DNA of 64,000 nt from NCBI GenBank assembly GCA_947484245.1, contig CANKOT010000001.1:1-64000 (forward strand). The letters are read 5' to 3'. Every line of letters begins with the position of its first letter. Within the stretch, counting starts at the first letter, position 1. Shown piece by piece: positions 1 through 8,730 of the stretch. Below the pieces are notes generated by a model that had not been told where the DNA came from, did not search any database, and worked only from the letters and a program-made list of their open reading frames with translations. Source of the DNA: Comamonadaceae bacterium. Lineage in GTDB: Bacteria; Pseudomonadota; Gammaproteobacteria; Burkholderiales; Burkholderiaceae. The translations under genes and the position numbers were made by a program.

Positions 1-52
1 CCTACAAAGAAGCCGGTTTTCTTTTTGATTGAATTGAATTAAGATAAATAGC

Positions 53-379
53 ATGTCAAACATTAACCTCGAGTCCCTCACCAGCCAGATGAAAGTCATG
101 GCCGATATGGCATCGGGTCAGTTAAATTCAACAGCCACTTTGCCAAAGGCAGGCGAGCCCGATTTTGAATCAGCTTTGAAAAAAGCCGTGTTGGCAGTCA
201 ACGAAACTCAAAACGTAGCGCAAGCCAAAGTGCAAAGTTTTTCCACCGGTCAAAGCAACATGACTTTGGAAGAAGTGATGGTCGACTTGCAAAAAGCCAA
301 CCTGTCATTCCAAACCATGATTGCTGTGCGAAATCGTTTGGTTGATGCCTACAAAGAAGTCACCAACCTGCAGGTTTGA
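53..379 (+). CDS. fliE: Flagellar hook-basal body protein FliE (copy 1)
   Basis: A 108-residue FliE, the rod component joining the MS ring to the proximal rod. The C-terminal half carries the family signature: a TLEEVMVDLQKANLSFQTM helix followed by VRNRLVDAYKEV. The N-terminal 40 residues are variable, as usual. It is the only plus-strand gene in this part of the window and runs towards the minus-strand flaG-fliD-fliS-fliK block, with only 16 bases between them. A second, clearly different FliE lies at 46426-46797 inside the fliEFGHIJ operon. The two share only the C-terminal signature, so this is not a recent duplication. The upstream 52 bases show no strong ribosome-binding site. Identity is confident; which copy serves the flagellum is not known. 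Confidence 0.9.
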   Translation: MSNINLESLTSQMKVMADMASGQLNSTATLPKAGEPDFESALKKAVLAVNETQNVAQAKVQSFSTGQSNMTLEEVMVDLQKANLSFQTMIAVRNRLVDAYKEVTNLQV

Positions 380-395
380 GTGCTTTTCTTTTAAA

Positions 396-683
396 TCAGT
401 ATTTAGATTCTTCCAACTTCTTGTCTTCTTCATGCGCCCAAGCCAACACTTGGGCAATGGCTGCGTAAAGCTCGGGGGGTACCCAAGCGTTGAGGTCTAG
501 TTCCATTAAGAAGGCCACCAAGCTGGGTTCACTGCGTGTGGGAATGCCAAGCTCTTTAGCGCGGTCTAATATGGCTTGGGCAATTTCGCCTTTGCCTTTG
601 CTTAAAACGCGAGGTGCTGGCGTGTTGGGCTTATAGCCAACGGCCACTGCTTGCAAAATTTCTTCATGACCCAAGTTAGACAT
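396..683 (-). CDS. FlhB C-terminal-domain homologue (FhlB/YlqH type)
   Basis: A 95-residue soluble protein matching only the cytoplasmic C-terminal domain of FlhB/EscU export-switch proteins (AVGYKP, then APRVLSKGKGEIA and ILDRAKELGIP). The membrane part of FlhB is absent and the autocleavage NPTH motif is replaced (YKPNTPAP), so it cannot self-cleave in the usual way. Family knowledge: stand-alone FhlB-type proteins sit beside fliK in many bacteria and can partly replace the FlhB C-terminal domain in the substrate-specificity switch. Its start overlaps the fliK stop by 8 bases, so it is probably translationally coupled to fliK. Full-length flhB is not in this window. Confidence 0.85.
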   Translation of the reverse strand: MSNLGHEEILQAVAVGYKPNTPAPRVLSKGKGEIAQAILDRAKELGIPTRSEPSLVAFLMELDLNAWVPPELYAAIAQVLAWAHEEDKKLEESKY

Positions 684-1683
684 TGGGTGCTTCCCTGTCT
701 GAAAGCAAAGCTGTTGGGTCGGGCAATTGCTCTACCCTGACATCAGTTAGCCCCTGCGTTTTCAATTCTTGCAATAGCTTGGGCGCAAGGGCCGACCAAT
801 TGACTTTGCCATCTTCGTCTGGCTTGCCATACAAAACCTGCAAGCTAATGTCTTGCCCCCATTGAGACCCTGCAACTCGAAGCTGCCCAAGGTTTGGAAG
901 TGTGATTTCCACTTTCAACATGGCGCCTTTTTCAAGCTGCCCAGCTTGCTCTGGGTTATTGCGCCAAGCGTCTTCCCGAACAATGCGCATGGGCACGCCA
1001 GGTACCAACTCGGTCTGCCACACCATGTTGCCTTGCGTCAACATGCGCGTTGCTTGTTCGGCTGCATCGCTGTCGGGCTCTAAGGCCGACACCCATTGAG
1101 TTAACTGTGCTGCACTGGGCTCTTGGAAAGAGGCGTCGCGCCTAGACAGCCAGGCTTCATTCAGCTTTTGCGCTGCAAACACATCACTTTTGGCAATGGC
1201 TTGGTAAATACTTTTGAGTTGGCTATTGATATCTGCAGAAGAAGGGGCCTTAGGGTCACTGTCTTTGGGCTTTGTGGAGATCTGTGCTGCCAAGTTCAAC
1301 ATGAATGGAATCAAGTTGGCAACATTCCCATTCGATTTGGCCAACACACCACTCAACCAAGTTGACAAACCTTGCGCCAACAAGGGATGCACATCACCCG
1401 ATTTCAATGCGTCGGGATCTGCGCCTTGAGGCTGGAACCCGGGCACTGCCAATTTGGGCGATTGAAGCAAAGCTTGAGGTAGTGGGGCTGCCTGTGCAGA
1501 GCGTCCTGCTTGCCCCTCTGCGCCTGCAAACACGGGCTGTGTCCATTGCAAGGCTACTCGGCTGTCTAAGGATTGTGCTTCTTCTGCCACACCGGGCACT
1601 GCAGTTACCGGCGACACCGGGCCCACCTCTAACTTTTGCGTTAGCGGCAGGTGCAGTTCTTGAACTGGTGTAGGTATAAACAT
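676..1683 (-). CDS. fliK: Flagellar hook-length control protein FliK
   Basis: About 335 residues. The N-terminal two thirds is low-complexity, Ala/Gln/Pro-rich and has no fold signature, as in FliK rulers. The C-terminal 100 residues form the FliK switch domain (LKVEITLPNLGQLRV, then SLQVLYGKPDEDGKVNWSAL). FliK is secreted during hook assembly, measures hook length and triggers the FlhB switch from rod/hook to filament substrates. The ATG at 1683 is preferred; a TTG four codons upstream is possible and no strong Shine-Dalgarno decides between them. It lies between fliS and the FhlB-like gene, so ruler and switch partner are adjacent. Some annotations would simply call it flagellar hook-length control family protein. 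Confidence 0.8.
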   Translation of the reverse strand: MFIPTPVQELHLPLTQKLEVGPVSPVTAVPGVAEEAQSLDSRVALQWTQPVFAGAEGQAGRSAQAAPLPQALLQSPKLAVPGFQPQGADPDALKSGDVHPLLAQGLSTWLSGVLAKSNGNVANLIPFMLNLAAQISTKPKDSDPKAPSSADINSQLKSIYQAIAKSDVFAAQKLNEAWLSRRDASFQEPSAAQLTQWVSALEPDSDAAEQATRMLTQGNMVWQTELVPGVPMRIVREDAWRNNPEQAGQLEKGAMLKVEITLPNLGQLRVAGSQWGQDISLQVLYGKPDEDGKVNWSALAPKLLQELKTQGLTDVRVEQLPDPTALLSDREAPNV

Positions 1684-1737
1684 GGTGCCAAGCAATGATA
1701 TGGCTTAGCGGCCATTTGGTAAATGCCCGTTGGTCCG

Positions 1738-2244
1738 TTAGGCGCTGGCTGCAAACGCGGCATTCATGCCATTGATGCCACTAGAAGAGGTGCCAACCGC
1801 TTTGCTAGACAAAGACTTGGCTGTTGTCATAACGGGCTGCAAATACTTAGATGCAAAAGATTCGTCTTTTTGGCCAGCGTGTTCGAGCCAAGCTTCTGCC
1901 AAAGGCACAAACGCATTGATCACGCCTTGAATCATTTCGGGGTCGCGGCGCAGGCGGGCACGAATAATCTCTTTGCCGGCCCAGTCGTAAATGAAGGCCA
2001 AGTTTTGTGCAATCTCGCCGCCTTTTTCTTTGTCCAAGCAAGACTCAAGACCGGTGGTAATGAGGTCGATGGCTTTGGTCAAAGACTCTGAAGAATCTGT
2101 ACCTTCAGCCATTTGAATTTTGCCCGTCTGCAAGTGATCTAGCAGGCGCTGGTAAACCATGGCCACAAGCTCCACTGGTTTGGCGGAAGACACAGAGGTT
2201 TCGCGCTGTGTTGCTGCATAGGTTCGGTGTGCACGCATGGTCAT
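1738..2244 (-). CDS. fliS: Flagellin export chaperone FliS
   Basis: A 168-residue FliS, the cytosolic chaperone that binds the flagellin C-terminus and hands it to the export gate. The sequence begins with the typical RTYAATQRET segment, followed by the helix PVELVAMVYQRLLDHL and LAFIYDWAGKEIIRARLR. The C-terminal 35 residues are a longer tail than in enteric FliS (about 130 residues) and are Ala/Ser-rich. The start at 2244 has an AAAGGA ribosome-binding site. It follows fliD by 36 bases in the flaG-fliD-fliS-fliK run, close to two flagellins that are presumably its clients. Confidence 0.92.
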   Translation of the reverse strand: MTMRAHRTYAATQRETSVSSAKPVELVAMVYQRLLDHLQTGKIQMAEGTDSSESLTKAIDLITTGLESCLDKEKGGEIAQNLAFIYDWAGKEIIRARLRRDPEMIQGVINAFVPLAEAWLEHAGQKDESFASKYLQPVMTTAKSLSSKAVGTSSSGINGMNAAFAASA

Positions 2245-2280
2245 AAGGGTTCCTTTAACAAACAGGGGGTGCTATTAAAT

Positions 2281-3585
2281 TCAATTGTTTTTCTGGGAGT
2301 TGGTTAGCCCATCCAGCGCGCTCTTCAAAGAGTCGCTGGTGCCTTGCAGTTTGAACAGCAAAGCGTCGAGGGAAGCATATTGCGCGGTATAGCGGGCTTG
2401 CACACCAATGAGTTTGTCTTGCAGCGCTGTTTTGCGCTTGTTGAGGTCGGACTGTGTGCTTTGCTCGCTGGCAATTCGATCTTGAATAACGCCGCCGCTC
2501 AAAATCATGTCGCCAATTTGAGAGGCCAAATCTGAGGTGGTGGTGCTGCTGTAGCCAATTCGAATGCCAGCGGCCAGGCGAGTTTGCAGAGTGCTGCTGG
2601 CAGCCGCCAACAACGTATCGTCTACCGCCAAATTGCCACTGTCTAAAAGCTTCAGGCCCATAGCGGACAAATCGGTTTGATCCGTTAAGGCGCCACCTGT
2701 GATGTTGGTCATGGGCAGCATGAGCCCAGTGAGCAATTGGCGCATCATGCTGGCCACACCAAAGTCGCTGTTTAAAACACCTCGTGACGATGTATCTATG
2801 CTGGAGGCGGTTTGAGATTTGTACAAAGAATACAAATCGTTGTAGGCTTTGACCAAGGCATCTAGTTTGGGCCGAGCCGACACAGTATCGTTTGATACCG
2901 TCAAGGTAATGGGCGTTGCCAATGCCGTGGTTGTGGCCAAGTTAAGCGTAATGCCCGTTATGGCATCAGACACCGTATTGCTGGCGCGGGTGAACTCTAC
3001 GCCGTTCAGTTTAAACGCAGCATTTTGGGCTGCTTGATATTGCGTCTTGGTAATGCCTGCTGCTACCGTGTTATCCGCCAAAGAAAATGCAGCAGCGGTG
3101 CCTGTTGTTTTTGATTTAAGCGAAAGCACATACTGCCCTGTATCGCTCAGAAAAACAGTGGCATCGGCACTTGTTTTAACAGCAGCTTGCGCATCATTGT
3201 CGTACCAAGCTTGCGCATCTGCTGCTGTGGTAAATCCAGACACATTCCAAATGGTAGGCTGCGCAAGGCTGGTTACTTCCATTTGATAGCTGGCCGCAGT
3301 GGCCGTAGCAGTAATTTCTGCCGATGCAACTGAAGCATTGCTAATTTTTGCCGCTTGCTTGGAAAAATTTGCCGGCGTTTGAAGCTCAATTAAGCTGGCT
3401 TTGAGTGCAGACAACTGACTCTTAATTTGCCCCAGGGCCGTAATTTTGACCGTGGACCTGCTGATTCTGGCGTCTAGCTTGTTAACCGGTACATTTTCGG
3501 CCTCCATAAGCCCACTCACAATGCCAGCTACATCGAGTGAGCTGCCTGCGCGTGAAGTGCTAGATGAACTGGAAGTGACGGCCAT
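2281..3585 (-). CDS. fliD: Flagellar filament cap protein FliD
   Basis: A 434-residue filament cap (HAP2), which forms the oligomeric plug under which secreted flagellin folds. The conserved N-terminus is present (SSLDVAGIVSGLMEAENVPVNKL) as DVAGIVSGLMEAE, as is the coiled C-terminal region (QARYTAQYASLDALLFKLQ) typical of FliD_C. The middle is variable. The length is normal for the family. It follows flaG by 19 bases and precedes fliS. The ribosome-binding site is weak, so translation probably benefits from coupling to flaG. No transcription terminator is visible between flaG, fliD and fliS. Confidence 0.92.
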   Translation of the reverse strand: MAVTSSSSSTSRAGSSLDVAGIVSGLMEAENVPVNKLDARISRSTVKITALGQIKSQLSALKASLIELQTPANFSKQAAKISNASVASAEITATATAASYQMEVTSLAQPTIWNVSGFTTAADAQAWYDNDAQAAVKTSADATVFLSDTGQYVLSLKSKTTGTAAAFSLADNTVAAGITKTQYQAAQNAAFKLNGVEFTRASNTVSDAITGITLNLATTTALATPITLTVSNDTVSARPKLDALVKAYNDLYSLYKSQTASSIDTSSRGVLNSDFGVASMMRQLLTGLMLPMTNITGGALTDQTDLSAMGLKLLDSGNLAVDDTLLAAASSTLQTRLAAGIRIGYSSTTTSDLASQIGDMILSGGVIQDRIASEQSTQSDLNKRKTALQDKLIGVQARYTAQYASLDALLFKLQGTSDSLKSALDGLTNSQKNN

Positions 3586-3604
3586 GATTTAGCAAATGCA
3601 AAAA

Positions 3605-3982
3605 TCAGGCCACCTGATGAACCATTTTGTTTCCGAGCATTTCAAAAGAGCGAGCCAAGCGCAACAATTCTTCAGAAGGTAGGGTGCGAATGACTTCGCC
3701 AGTATCGGGGTCTACCAGCTGAACAATCATGTGGCCTGAGGTTTCGTCTTTTGAAATGCGAACAGACCGAGCTTGGGATGAAATGAAATGCTGGATGTCG
3801 CGCATTGCAGATTCAGCAGCATCTTTCAAGTCTTTGCTAGATTCAACAACATCAGATCTAGGAAGTGGCACACTGGCAACCTTAGACACTGCTGCTGCGC
3901 CAGAATTCAAACTCGTGTCAGGGGCTTTTGTTTCAGCTACAAATAAACCCGGTTTGACTGCATTAAATGAAATTGCATCCAT
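3605..3982 (-). CDS. flaG: FlaG family flagellar protein
   Basis: A 125-residue FlaG protein. The C-terminal domain carries the family signature: SKDETSGHMIVQLVDPDTGE, then VIRTLPSEELLRLARSFE. FlaG proteins are found beside fliC and fliD and influence filament length; the mechanism is not settled. The N-terminal 55 residues are unstructured. The ATG at 3982 is preceded by GGAG. It is separated from the upstream flagellin stop by a strong stem-loop terminator (4001-4034), so it either depends on read-through from the flagellin promoter or has a promoter inside the flagellin gene. I could not find one in the 62-base gap. Confidence 0.85.
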   Translation of the reverse strand: MDAISFNAVKPGLFVAETKAPDTSLNSGAAAVSKVASVPLPRSDVVESSKDLKDAAESAMRDIQHFISSQARSVRISKDETSGHMIVQLVDPDTGEVIRTLPSEELLRLARSFEMLGNKMVHQVA

Positions 3983-4000
3983 GGGTAAATTCTCCTATTG

Positions 4001-4034
4001 AAAACTCGATTTGACCATTAGAGGTCAAATCGAG
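4001..4034 (-). terminator. Rho-independent terminator after the tandem flagellins
   Basis: A perfect 12-bp inverted repeat (CTCGATTTGACC at 4005-4016 and its complement at 4023-4034, 6-base loop) is followed on the minus strand by a short T run (4004-4001). It sits 10 bases past the stop of the second flagellin. The T run is only four bases, so termination may be partial, which would allow reduced expression of flaG-fliD-fliS. Confidence 0.75.
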
Positions 4035-4044
4035 CAATCAAATA

Positions 4045-4899
4045 TTATTTCAAAAGACTCAAAATGACGTTTGGCATTTGATTGGCTTGAGCCAACATTG
4101 CCGTAGCGGCCTGTTGAAGAATTTGACCTTTGGTCAATTGAGCAGTTTCACTTGCATAGTCAGTATCAACCACACGGCTGCGAGCGGACGCAAGGTTTGC
4201 AGACAACTCGGTAATGTTGTTAACTGAGTATTCCATCTGATTTTGAGTTGCACCCAATAAACCGCGTTGTGTATCTATGGCTGTGATGTAAGTAGATACA
4301 GCAGATGTGATACTTTGGAAAACAGCTTGAGTCACAGTTGTAGCTGCAGTGGTGACATGAGTGCTTAGAGTGCTAGCAGCGCCACCAGAGGCAGTTGAAA
4401 TGGTAGCCAGTGAGCCCGTGGAAATGGTGACTACGTCAGAAGACTCTTTGCTGCTGTAGACGCTAATTGCTGTACTAGCAAAAAGTGTTGTGGTGCTGCT
4501 TCCAAACTTTGTACGAGCTTGAATGGCGTCAATCCCATCCAACAGCTTGCGCATTTCGGAGCTGATTGATTTTTTCTGATCACTGGACAGCGAGTCGTTG
4601 GTACCCTGAATTGACAATGTAAGGATGCGTTGAGCCATCTCACTTACTTGGGCCAGTGCACCTTCAGCAGTTTGTACGATTGAAATGCCATCATTCAGGT
4701 TGCGAATACCCTGGTCGGCGCTGTTAATTTGCTGAGTTAAAGCATTGGAAATACCAAGGCCTGCCGCATCATCACGCGCTCTGTTAATTCTTAAACCTGA
4801 GGACAATCTTTCCACAGAGTTCGCCATGTTACTCTGTGCGGACTGAAGATTTTTAGATGCCCACAATGAGGCTACGTTGGTTCCGAGTACTGCTGCCAT
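4045..4899 (-). CDS. fliC: Flagellin, short type (second of a tandem pair)
   Basis: A 284-residue flagellin with complete conserved ends: an N-terminal D0/D1 helix with LSSGLRINRARDDAAGLGIS and LNDGISIVQTAEGAL, and a C-terminal D1/D0 segment ending [19 protein letters not shown]. The central surface region (about residues 145-205) is short and rich in Ser/Thr, a pattern that suits O-glycosylation. It follows the neighbouring flagellin (4926-5789) by 26 bases containing AAGGAAAT as ribosome-binding site and no promoter, so the pair is probably one operon. The ends of the two proteins are nearly identical while the middles differ, indicating tandem duplication followed by divergence of the exposed domain. 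FliS (1738-2244) is the likely chaperone. Confidence 0.95.
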   Translation of the reverse strand: MAAVLGTNVASLWASKNLQSAQSNMANSVERLSSGLRINRARDDAAGLGISNALTQQINSADQGIRNLNDGISIVQTAEGALAQVSEMAQRILTLSIQGTNDSLSSDQKKSISSEMRKLLDGIDAIQARTKFGSSTTTLFASTAISVYSSKESSDVVTISTGSLATISTASGGAASTLSTHVTTAATTVTQAVFQSITSAVSTYITAIDTQRGLLGATQNQMEYSVNNITELSANLASARSRVVDTDYASETAQLTKGQILQQAATAMLAQANQMPNVILSLLK

Positions 4900-4925
4900 G
4901 ATATTTCCTTAAATTGATTTGTGAG

Positions 4926-5789
4926 TTACTTCAAAAGACTCAAGATGACATTTGGCATTTGGTTTGCCTGAGCTAACATAGCTGTTGCTGCTTGTTGCAG
5001 AATTTGACCCTTGGTCAATTTGGCAGTTTCTGTAGCGTAGTCGGTATCAATCACACGGCTGCGAGCAGAAGAAAGATTTGCAGACAGCTCAGTAATGTTG
5101 TTGACTGAGTATTCCATCTGGTTTTGAGTTGCACCCAAGAGACCGCGTTGCGTATCCAACGCTGTAATGTAGCTAGAGACTGCAGTTGTAATGGATTGAA
5201 AATTCGCTACAGTTGTGCTGCTGATTGCGGCGCTGACTGAAGAATTCAAGGTGGCAGCGCCGCCATTGGCAGCAGTGGTACCTGTCGTAAATGAGGCCAA
5301 GGCAGTAGCAGTAATAACTATGGAGTCAGTTGATTCCTTGCTACTGTAGACGCTGATTGAACTTCCAGAAAGCAAAGAAGCCGTGCTGCTACCAAACTTT
5401 GTACGCGCTTGAATCGCATCAATGCCATTCAACAACCTTGTCATTTCGGAAGTAATGGATGTCTTTTGATCACTTGACAACGCGCCGTTCGTTCCTTGAA
5501 TAGACAGTGTCAGAATTCTTTGCGCCATTTCGGTCACTTGAGCCAATGCGCCTTCAGCAGTTTGAACAACTGAAATACCATCGTTGAGGTTGCGAATGCC
5601 TTGGTCAGCGCTGTTAATTTGTTGAGTTAACGCATTTGCGATACCCAAACCCGCTGCATCGTCACGAGCTCTGTTTATTCTCAAGCCAGAAGAAAGGCGC
5701 TCAACAGAGTTGGCCATGTTGCTCTGTGCGGATTGAAGATTCTTAGACGCCCACAATGAGGCTACGTTGGTACCTAGTACTGCTGCCAT
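4926..5789 (-). CDS. fliC: Flagellin, short type (first of a tandem pair)
   Basis: A 287-residue flagellin, the promoter-proximal member of the tandem pair. The conserved N-terminal segment (LSSGLRINRARDDAAGLGIA) and C-terminal segment ([19 protein letters not shown]) match the downstream copy almost residue for residue. Differences are concentrated in the Ser/Thr/Ala-rich centre (about residues 145-210). It lacks the large D2/D3 domains of enteric flagellin. A sigma-28-type promoter lies about 60 bases upstream (5852-5879). A divergently transcribed TPR/O-GlcNAc-transferase-type gene starts 204 bases away, and this proximity suggests, without proving, that the flagellin is a glycosylation target. 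Confidence 0.95.
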   Translation of the reverse strand: MAAVLGTNVASLWASKNLQSAQSNMANSVERLSSGLRINRARDDAAGLGIANALTQQINSADQGIRNLNDGISVVQTAEGALAQVTEMAQRILTLSIQGTNGALSSDQKTSITSEMTRLLNGIDAIQARTKFGSSTASLLSGSSISVYSSKESTDSIVITATALASFTTGTTAANGGAATLNSSVSAAISSTTVANFQSITTAVSSYITALDTQRGLLGATQNQMEYSVNNITELSANLSSARSRVIDTDYATETAKLTKGQILQQAATAMLAQANQMPNVILSLLK

Positions 5790-5851
5790 GTCTGTTCTCC
5801 CGTGAAGTGAAAGGGTTCTGGGATGAATGTTTTCAATCCCTTGCCTTTGCT

Positions 5852-5879
5852 CTTACGGCAGTGGGTCTGGAAGCGTTTA
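5852..5879 (-). promoter_or_regulatory. Sigma-28 (FliA)-type promoter of the tandem flagellins
   Basis: On the minus strand the sequence reads TAAACGCT, a 12-base spacer, then GCCGTAAG. This compares with the FliA consensus TAAAGTTT-N11-GCCGATAA. The -35 TAAA and -10 GCCG cores are intact and spacing is one base longer than consensus. The start of transcription would fall near 5845, giving a leader of about 55 bases before the flagellin ATG. FliA and its antagonist FlgM are both encoded in the window. Confidence 0.7.
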
Positions 5880-5993
5880 GTTTTTAAACCAAATGGTGTG
5901 TTCGCATTTGGCGTTTGACTGTTAGGCAATTCATAATTAGAGTTAAAACAGCCCCTTGCTTATAAATTTAAGACTAAAAAGTGGAGAAGCTTT

Positions 5994-8699
5994 ATGTTGC
6001 CAAGCCCTATCAAACGCCCCTATCAGCACTCTCTAGGTAAGCCTGTCGGTCAAATTTCAATTGAGAATTTTGATGATTCGCAACTGCAAAAAGGGGTTGA
6101 CCTTCATAAAGCTGGTCAACTGGCTGAAGCCAAATCAATTTATGAGGGGCTGTTGAATATTGATCCTGAAAGATTTGAAGTTCTACACTTACTTGGAACT
6201 TTAGAAGCTCAAATTGGGAATTTTTCAAAATCTATCGGCCTACTTAAAAAGGCAACACATATAAATCCTAATCAATGGGATACACATTCAAATTTAGGCA
6301 ATGCATTAATTGAAACTAATGAATTTGAACAAGCTATAGACAGTTATGATAAATCAATTAAATTAAACCCTAATAATGCGAATGATTATTGCCATCGGGG
6401 ATTTGCTCTTTATCGTAAAAATAGATTTGATGAGGCATTGGACAGTATTGAAAACGCATTAAAAATTAGACCAAATTATGTTTTAGCATTGCTACACTTT
6501 GGTAACGCTCAATTAAGCCTGGGTAAAAATACTGATGCAATTCAAACATTTAAAAATGCCATTGCATGCGAACCTAATAATCCTCTTTGCCACATGAGTT
6601 GCGGCACAGCTTTATTGGCAGATTCGAAATTAATTGAAGCACTTTCAAGTATTGATCAGGCCATAATTTTGAAAGAAGATTATGCAGAAGCCCACTTGTC
6701 TAAGGGCGACGTACTTGTGGCCCTAGGTCGAAAGCAGGAAGCACTGGAAAGCTATCGACGCTCAATTGAACTAAATCACAAAAGGGTTGAGGCGCACTTT
6801 AACCTGGGCGTCACTTTGGCCGATTGCAATCAGCAAGATGCCGCCATTGTGAGTTTGGAAACGGCTTTAACTTTAGACCCCCAATTTGCTGAAGCCCATG
6901 CAGCCATTGGAATTATCAAAGGCGCTAGCAAGCAGTATGAGCTAGCCTGCGCCAAGCTAACTGAGGCAATAAAAATCAAACCTGACGACTGTAGCTTTTA
7001 TCTTAATAGAGGAAATATACTGGCTGAACTTCGACGATTTGATGAAAGCTTGGCTGACTATGACAAAGCCATTGAATTAAAGTCGGATTATTATTTTGCA
7101 TTTTCTAATAAAGGTCATGTATTACTGACCTTTCTATTTCGGCCTGAGGCGGCATTAACTTATTTTGATATTGCACTTGCATTAAAGCCGGATTTTGTAA
7201 GTGCATTAATTAATCGTGCCGAAGCCTGTAACCGCTTGTGGAAACTAGAGGAAGCCTTGGAGTGTTTTTTGAAGGCGTTAGAAATTGATCCTAGCGCTCC
7301 TTTTATCATTGGTAAGTGCTTGCACTACAAAATGAAAATATGTCAGTGGGACAATCTTAATGAGGGATTCTCAATTTATGAATCAATGCTTCACGATAAT
7401 ATACCGGCATCGGTTCCTTTTGAGTCTCTAAACTTTACAGACAATCCCGAACTTCATTTGAAGTCAGCCAAATTAAATTTAGTTGAAAAGCACCCATCAA
7501 ATCACATTCTGGGCGAGATACCCAAACGTCAGGCACACGACAGAGTGCGAATTGGCTACTACTCAGCCGACCTGTACTACCACCCGGTGTCGATCTGGCT
7601 GGCCGAGCAGCTGGAGAACCACGACAAGACGAGGGTGGAGCTGTACGCGTTTTGCCTGAAGTCTGTGCAAGATCCGATGAGAGACAGGCTGCAGGCGGGG
7701 TTTGACCACTGGATCGATGTGCAGGGCATGTCGGACTTGGAAATTAGCAAGCTGTCACGGGAGCTGGAGATAGACATTGCCATTGACCTCAATGGCCACA
7801 CGGCAGATGGGCGCACGGGTATCTTTGCCGCCAGAGCGGCCCCCATCCAGCTGAACTACATGGGCTTTCCTGGCTCGATGGGGGCTCAGTACATTGACTA
7901 CATGCTGGGCCACGCGCCCGTGCAGGGCGAGGACCTAGAGGAGTTGGCGTATGACAGGCAGTTCATCACGGAGAAGATTGCGTATGTGCCCAGCAGCTTC
8001 ACCTACGACCGGCAGCGCCAGCTGAGCGAGGAGCCTCTGAGCAGGGCGCAGTTTGGGCTGCCAGAGAAGGGTTTTGTGTTCACCTGCCAGAACGGTTGCC
8101 AGAAGCTCACGCCCGAGGTGTTTGATGTGTGGATGGCCATCTTAAAGGCGGTACCGGGCAGCGTGCTGTGGCTCTTGAAGCCCAACGAGACGGCGGTGAA
8201 GAACTTGATGAGGGAGGCAGTTGTCAGGGGGGTAGAGGCCGAGCGCTTGGTCTTTACGGCGCGCGAGGTGGTGCCCATTGAGCAAGAGAAGGCGCGCATT
8301 GGGCGGTACTTGGCCAGCTACAAACTAGCGGACTTGTTCCTAGACACATGGCCGTACAACGCTGGGACGACGGCGATTGATGCGTTGTGGGCGGGCTTGC
8401 CGGTGCTGACCAAGGAGGGCAGAGCGCCGGTGGCGAGGATGGCTGCGGGCGCTTTGAGGGGCATCGAGGTACCAGAGCTGATCACGAGAACGCAGCAGCA
8501 GTACCAGGAGTTAGCGATAGAGTTGGGGCGCAGTCCAGTCAAGCTCAGGCAGCTCAAAGACAAGGTGCAGGCCAACAGACTGAGCACAGCGCTGTTTGAT
8601 CCGGTGGGCAACACGCGCCACATTGAGAGTGCTTATCTGGAGATGTACAGAAGGTATGAGCAGGGGCTCAAGCCTGAGGATTTTGTGATTCATTCATGA
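5994..8699 (+). CDS. TPR-repeat O-GlcNAc-transferase-type glycosyltransferase (GT41-like)
   Basis: A 901-residue protein. Residues about 30-480 are a long array of 34-residue TPR repeats (for example [20 protein letters not shown]). Residues about 510-895 match the catalytic region of SPINDLY/O-GlcNAc transferases: [59 protein letters not shown], then the nucleotide-sugar half with [20 protein letters not shown]. Family knowledge: bacterial members O-glycosylate Ser/Thr of proteins. Divergent from the flagellin pair and upstream of a CDP-sugar operon, it is the obvious candidate for flagellin glycosylation. Base composition switches sharply near 7540: a sample line in the TPR part is about 23% G+C (6301-6360) and one in the catalytic part about 63% (7561-7620). 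The gene looks like a mosaic. GGAG precedes the ATG. Confidence 0.88.
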   Translation: MLPSPIKRPYQHSLGKPVGQISIENFDDSQLQKGVDLHKAGQLAEAKSIYEGLLNIDPERFEVLHLLGTLEAQIGNFSKSIGLLKKATHINPNQWDTHSNLGNALIETNEFEQAIDSYDKSIKLNPNNANDYCHRGFALYRKNRFDEALDSIENALKIRPNYVLALLHFGNAQLSLGKNTDAIQTFKNAIACEPNNPLCHMSCGTALLADSKLIEALSSIDQAIILKEDYAEAHLSKGDVLVALGRKQEALESYRRSIELNHKRVEAHFNLGVTLADCNQQDAAIVSLETALTLDPQFAEAHAAIGIIKGASKQYELACAKLTEAIKIKPDDCSFYLNRGNILAELRRFDESLADYDKAIELKSDYYFAFSNKGHVLLTFLFRPEAALTYFDIALALKPDFVSALINRAEACNRLWKLEEALECFLKALEIDPSAPFIIGKCLHYKMKICQWDNLNEGFSIYESMLHDNIPASVPFESLNFTDNPELHLKSAKLNLVEKHPSNHILGEIPKRQAHDRVRIGYYSADLYYHPVSIWLAEQLENHDKTRVELYAFCLKSVQDPMRDRLQAGFDHWIDVQGMSDLEISKLSRELEIDIAIDLNGHTADGRTGIFAARAAPIQLNYMGFPGSMGAQYIDYMLGHAPVQGEDLEELAYDRQFITEKIAYVPSSFTYDRQRQLSEEPLSRAQFGLPEKGFVFTCQNGCQKLTPEVFDVWMAILKAVPGSVLWLLKPNETAVKNLMREAVVRGVEAERLVFTAREVVPIEQEKARIGRYLASYKLADLFLDTWPYNAGTTAIDALWAGLPVLTKEGRAPVARMAAGALRGIEVPELITRTQQQYQELAIELGRSPVKLRQLKDKVQANRLSTALFDPVGNTRHIESAYLEMYRRYEQGLKPEDFVIHS

Positions 8700-8730
8700 A
8701 TCAGCCCAAGCTTACTGTAAAGTGCAACCC

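Noticed and set aside
1..42. Possible C-terminal tail of an upstream plus-strand gene (a short frame ending at a TGA at 30-32).
   Set aside because: Only about nine codons are visible, two other frames are equally open, and no family motif can be read.
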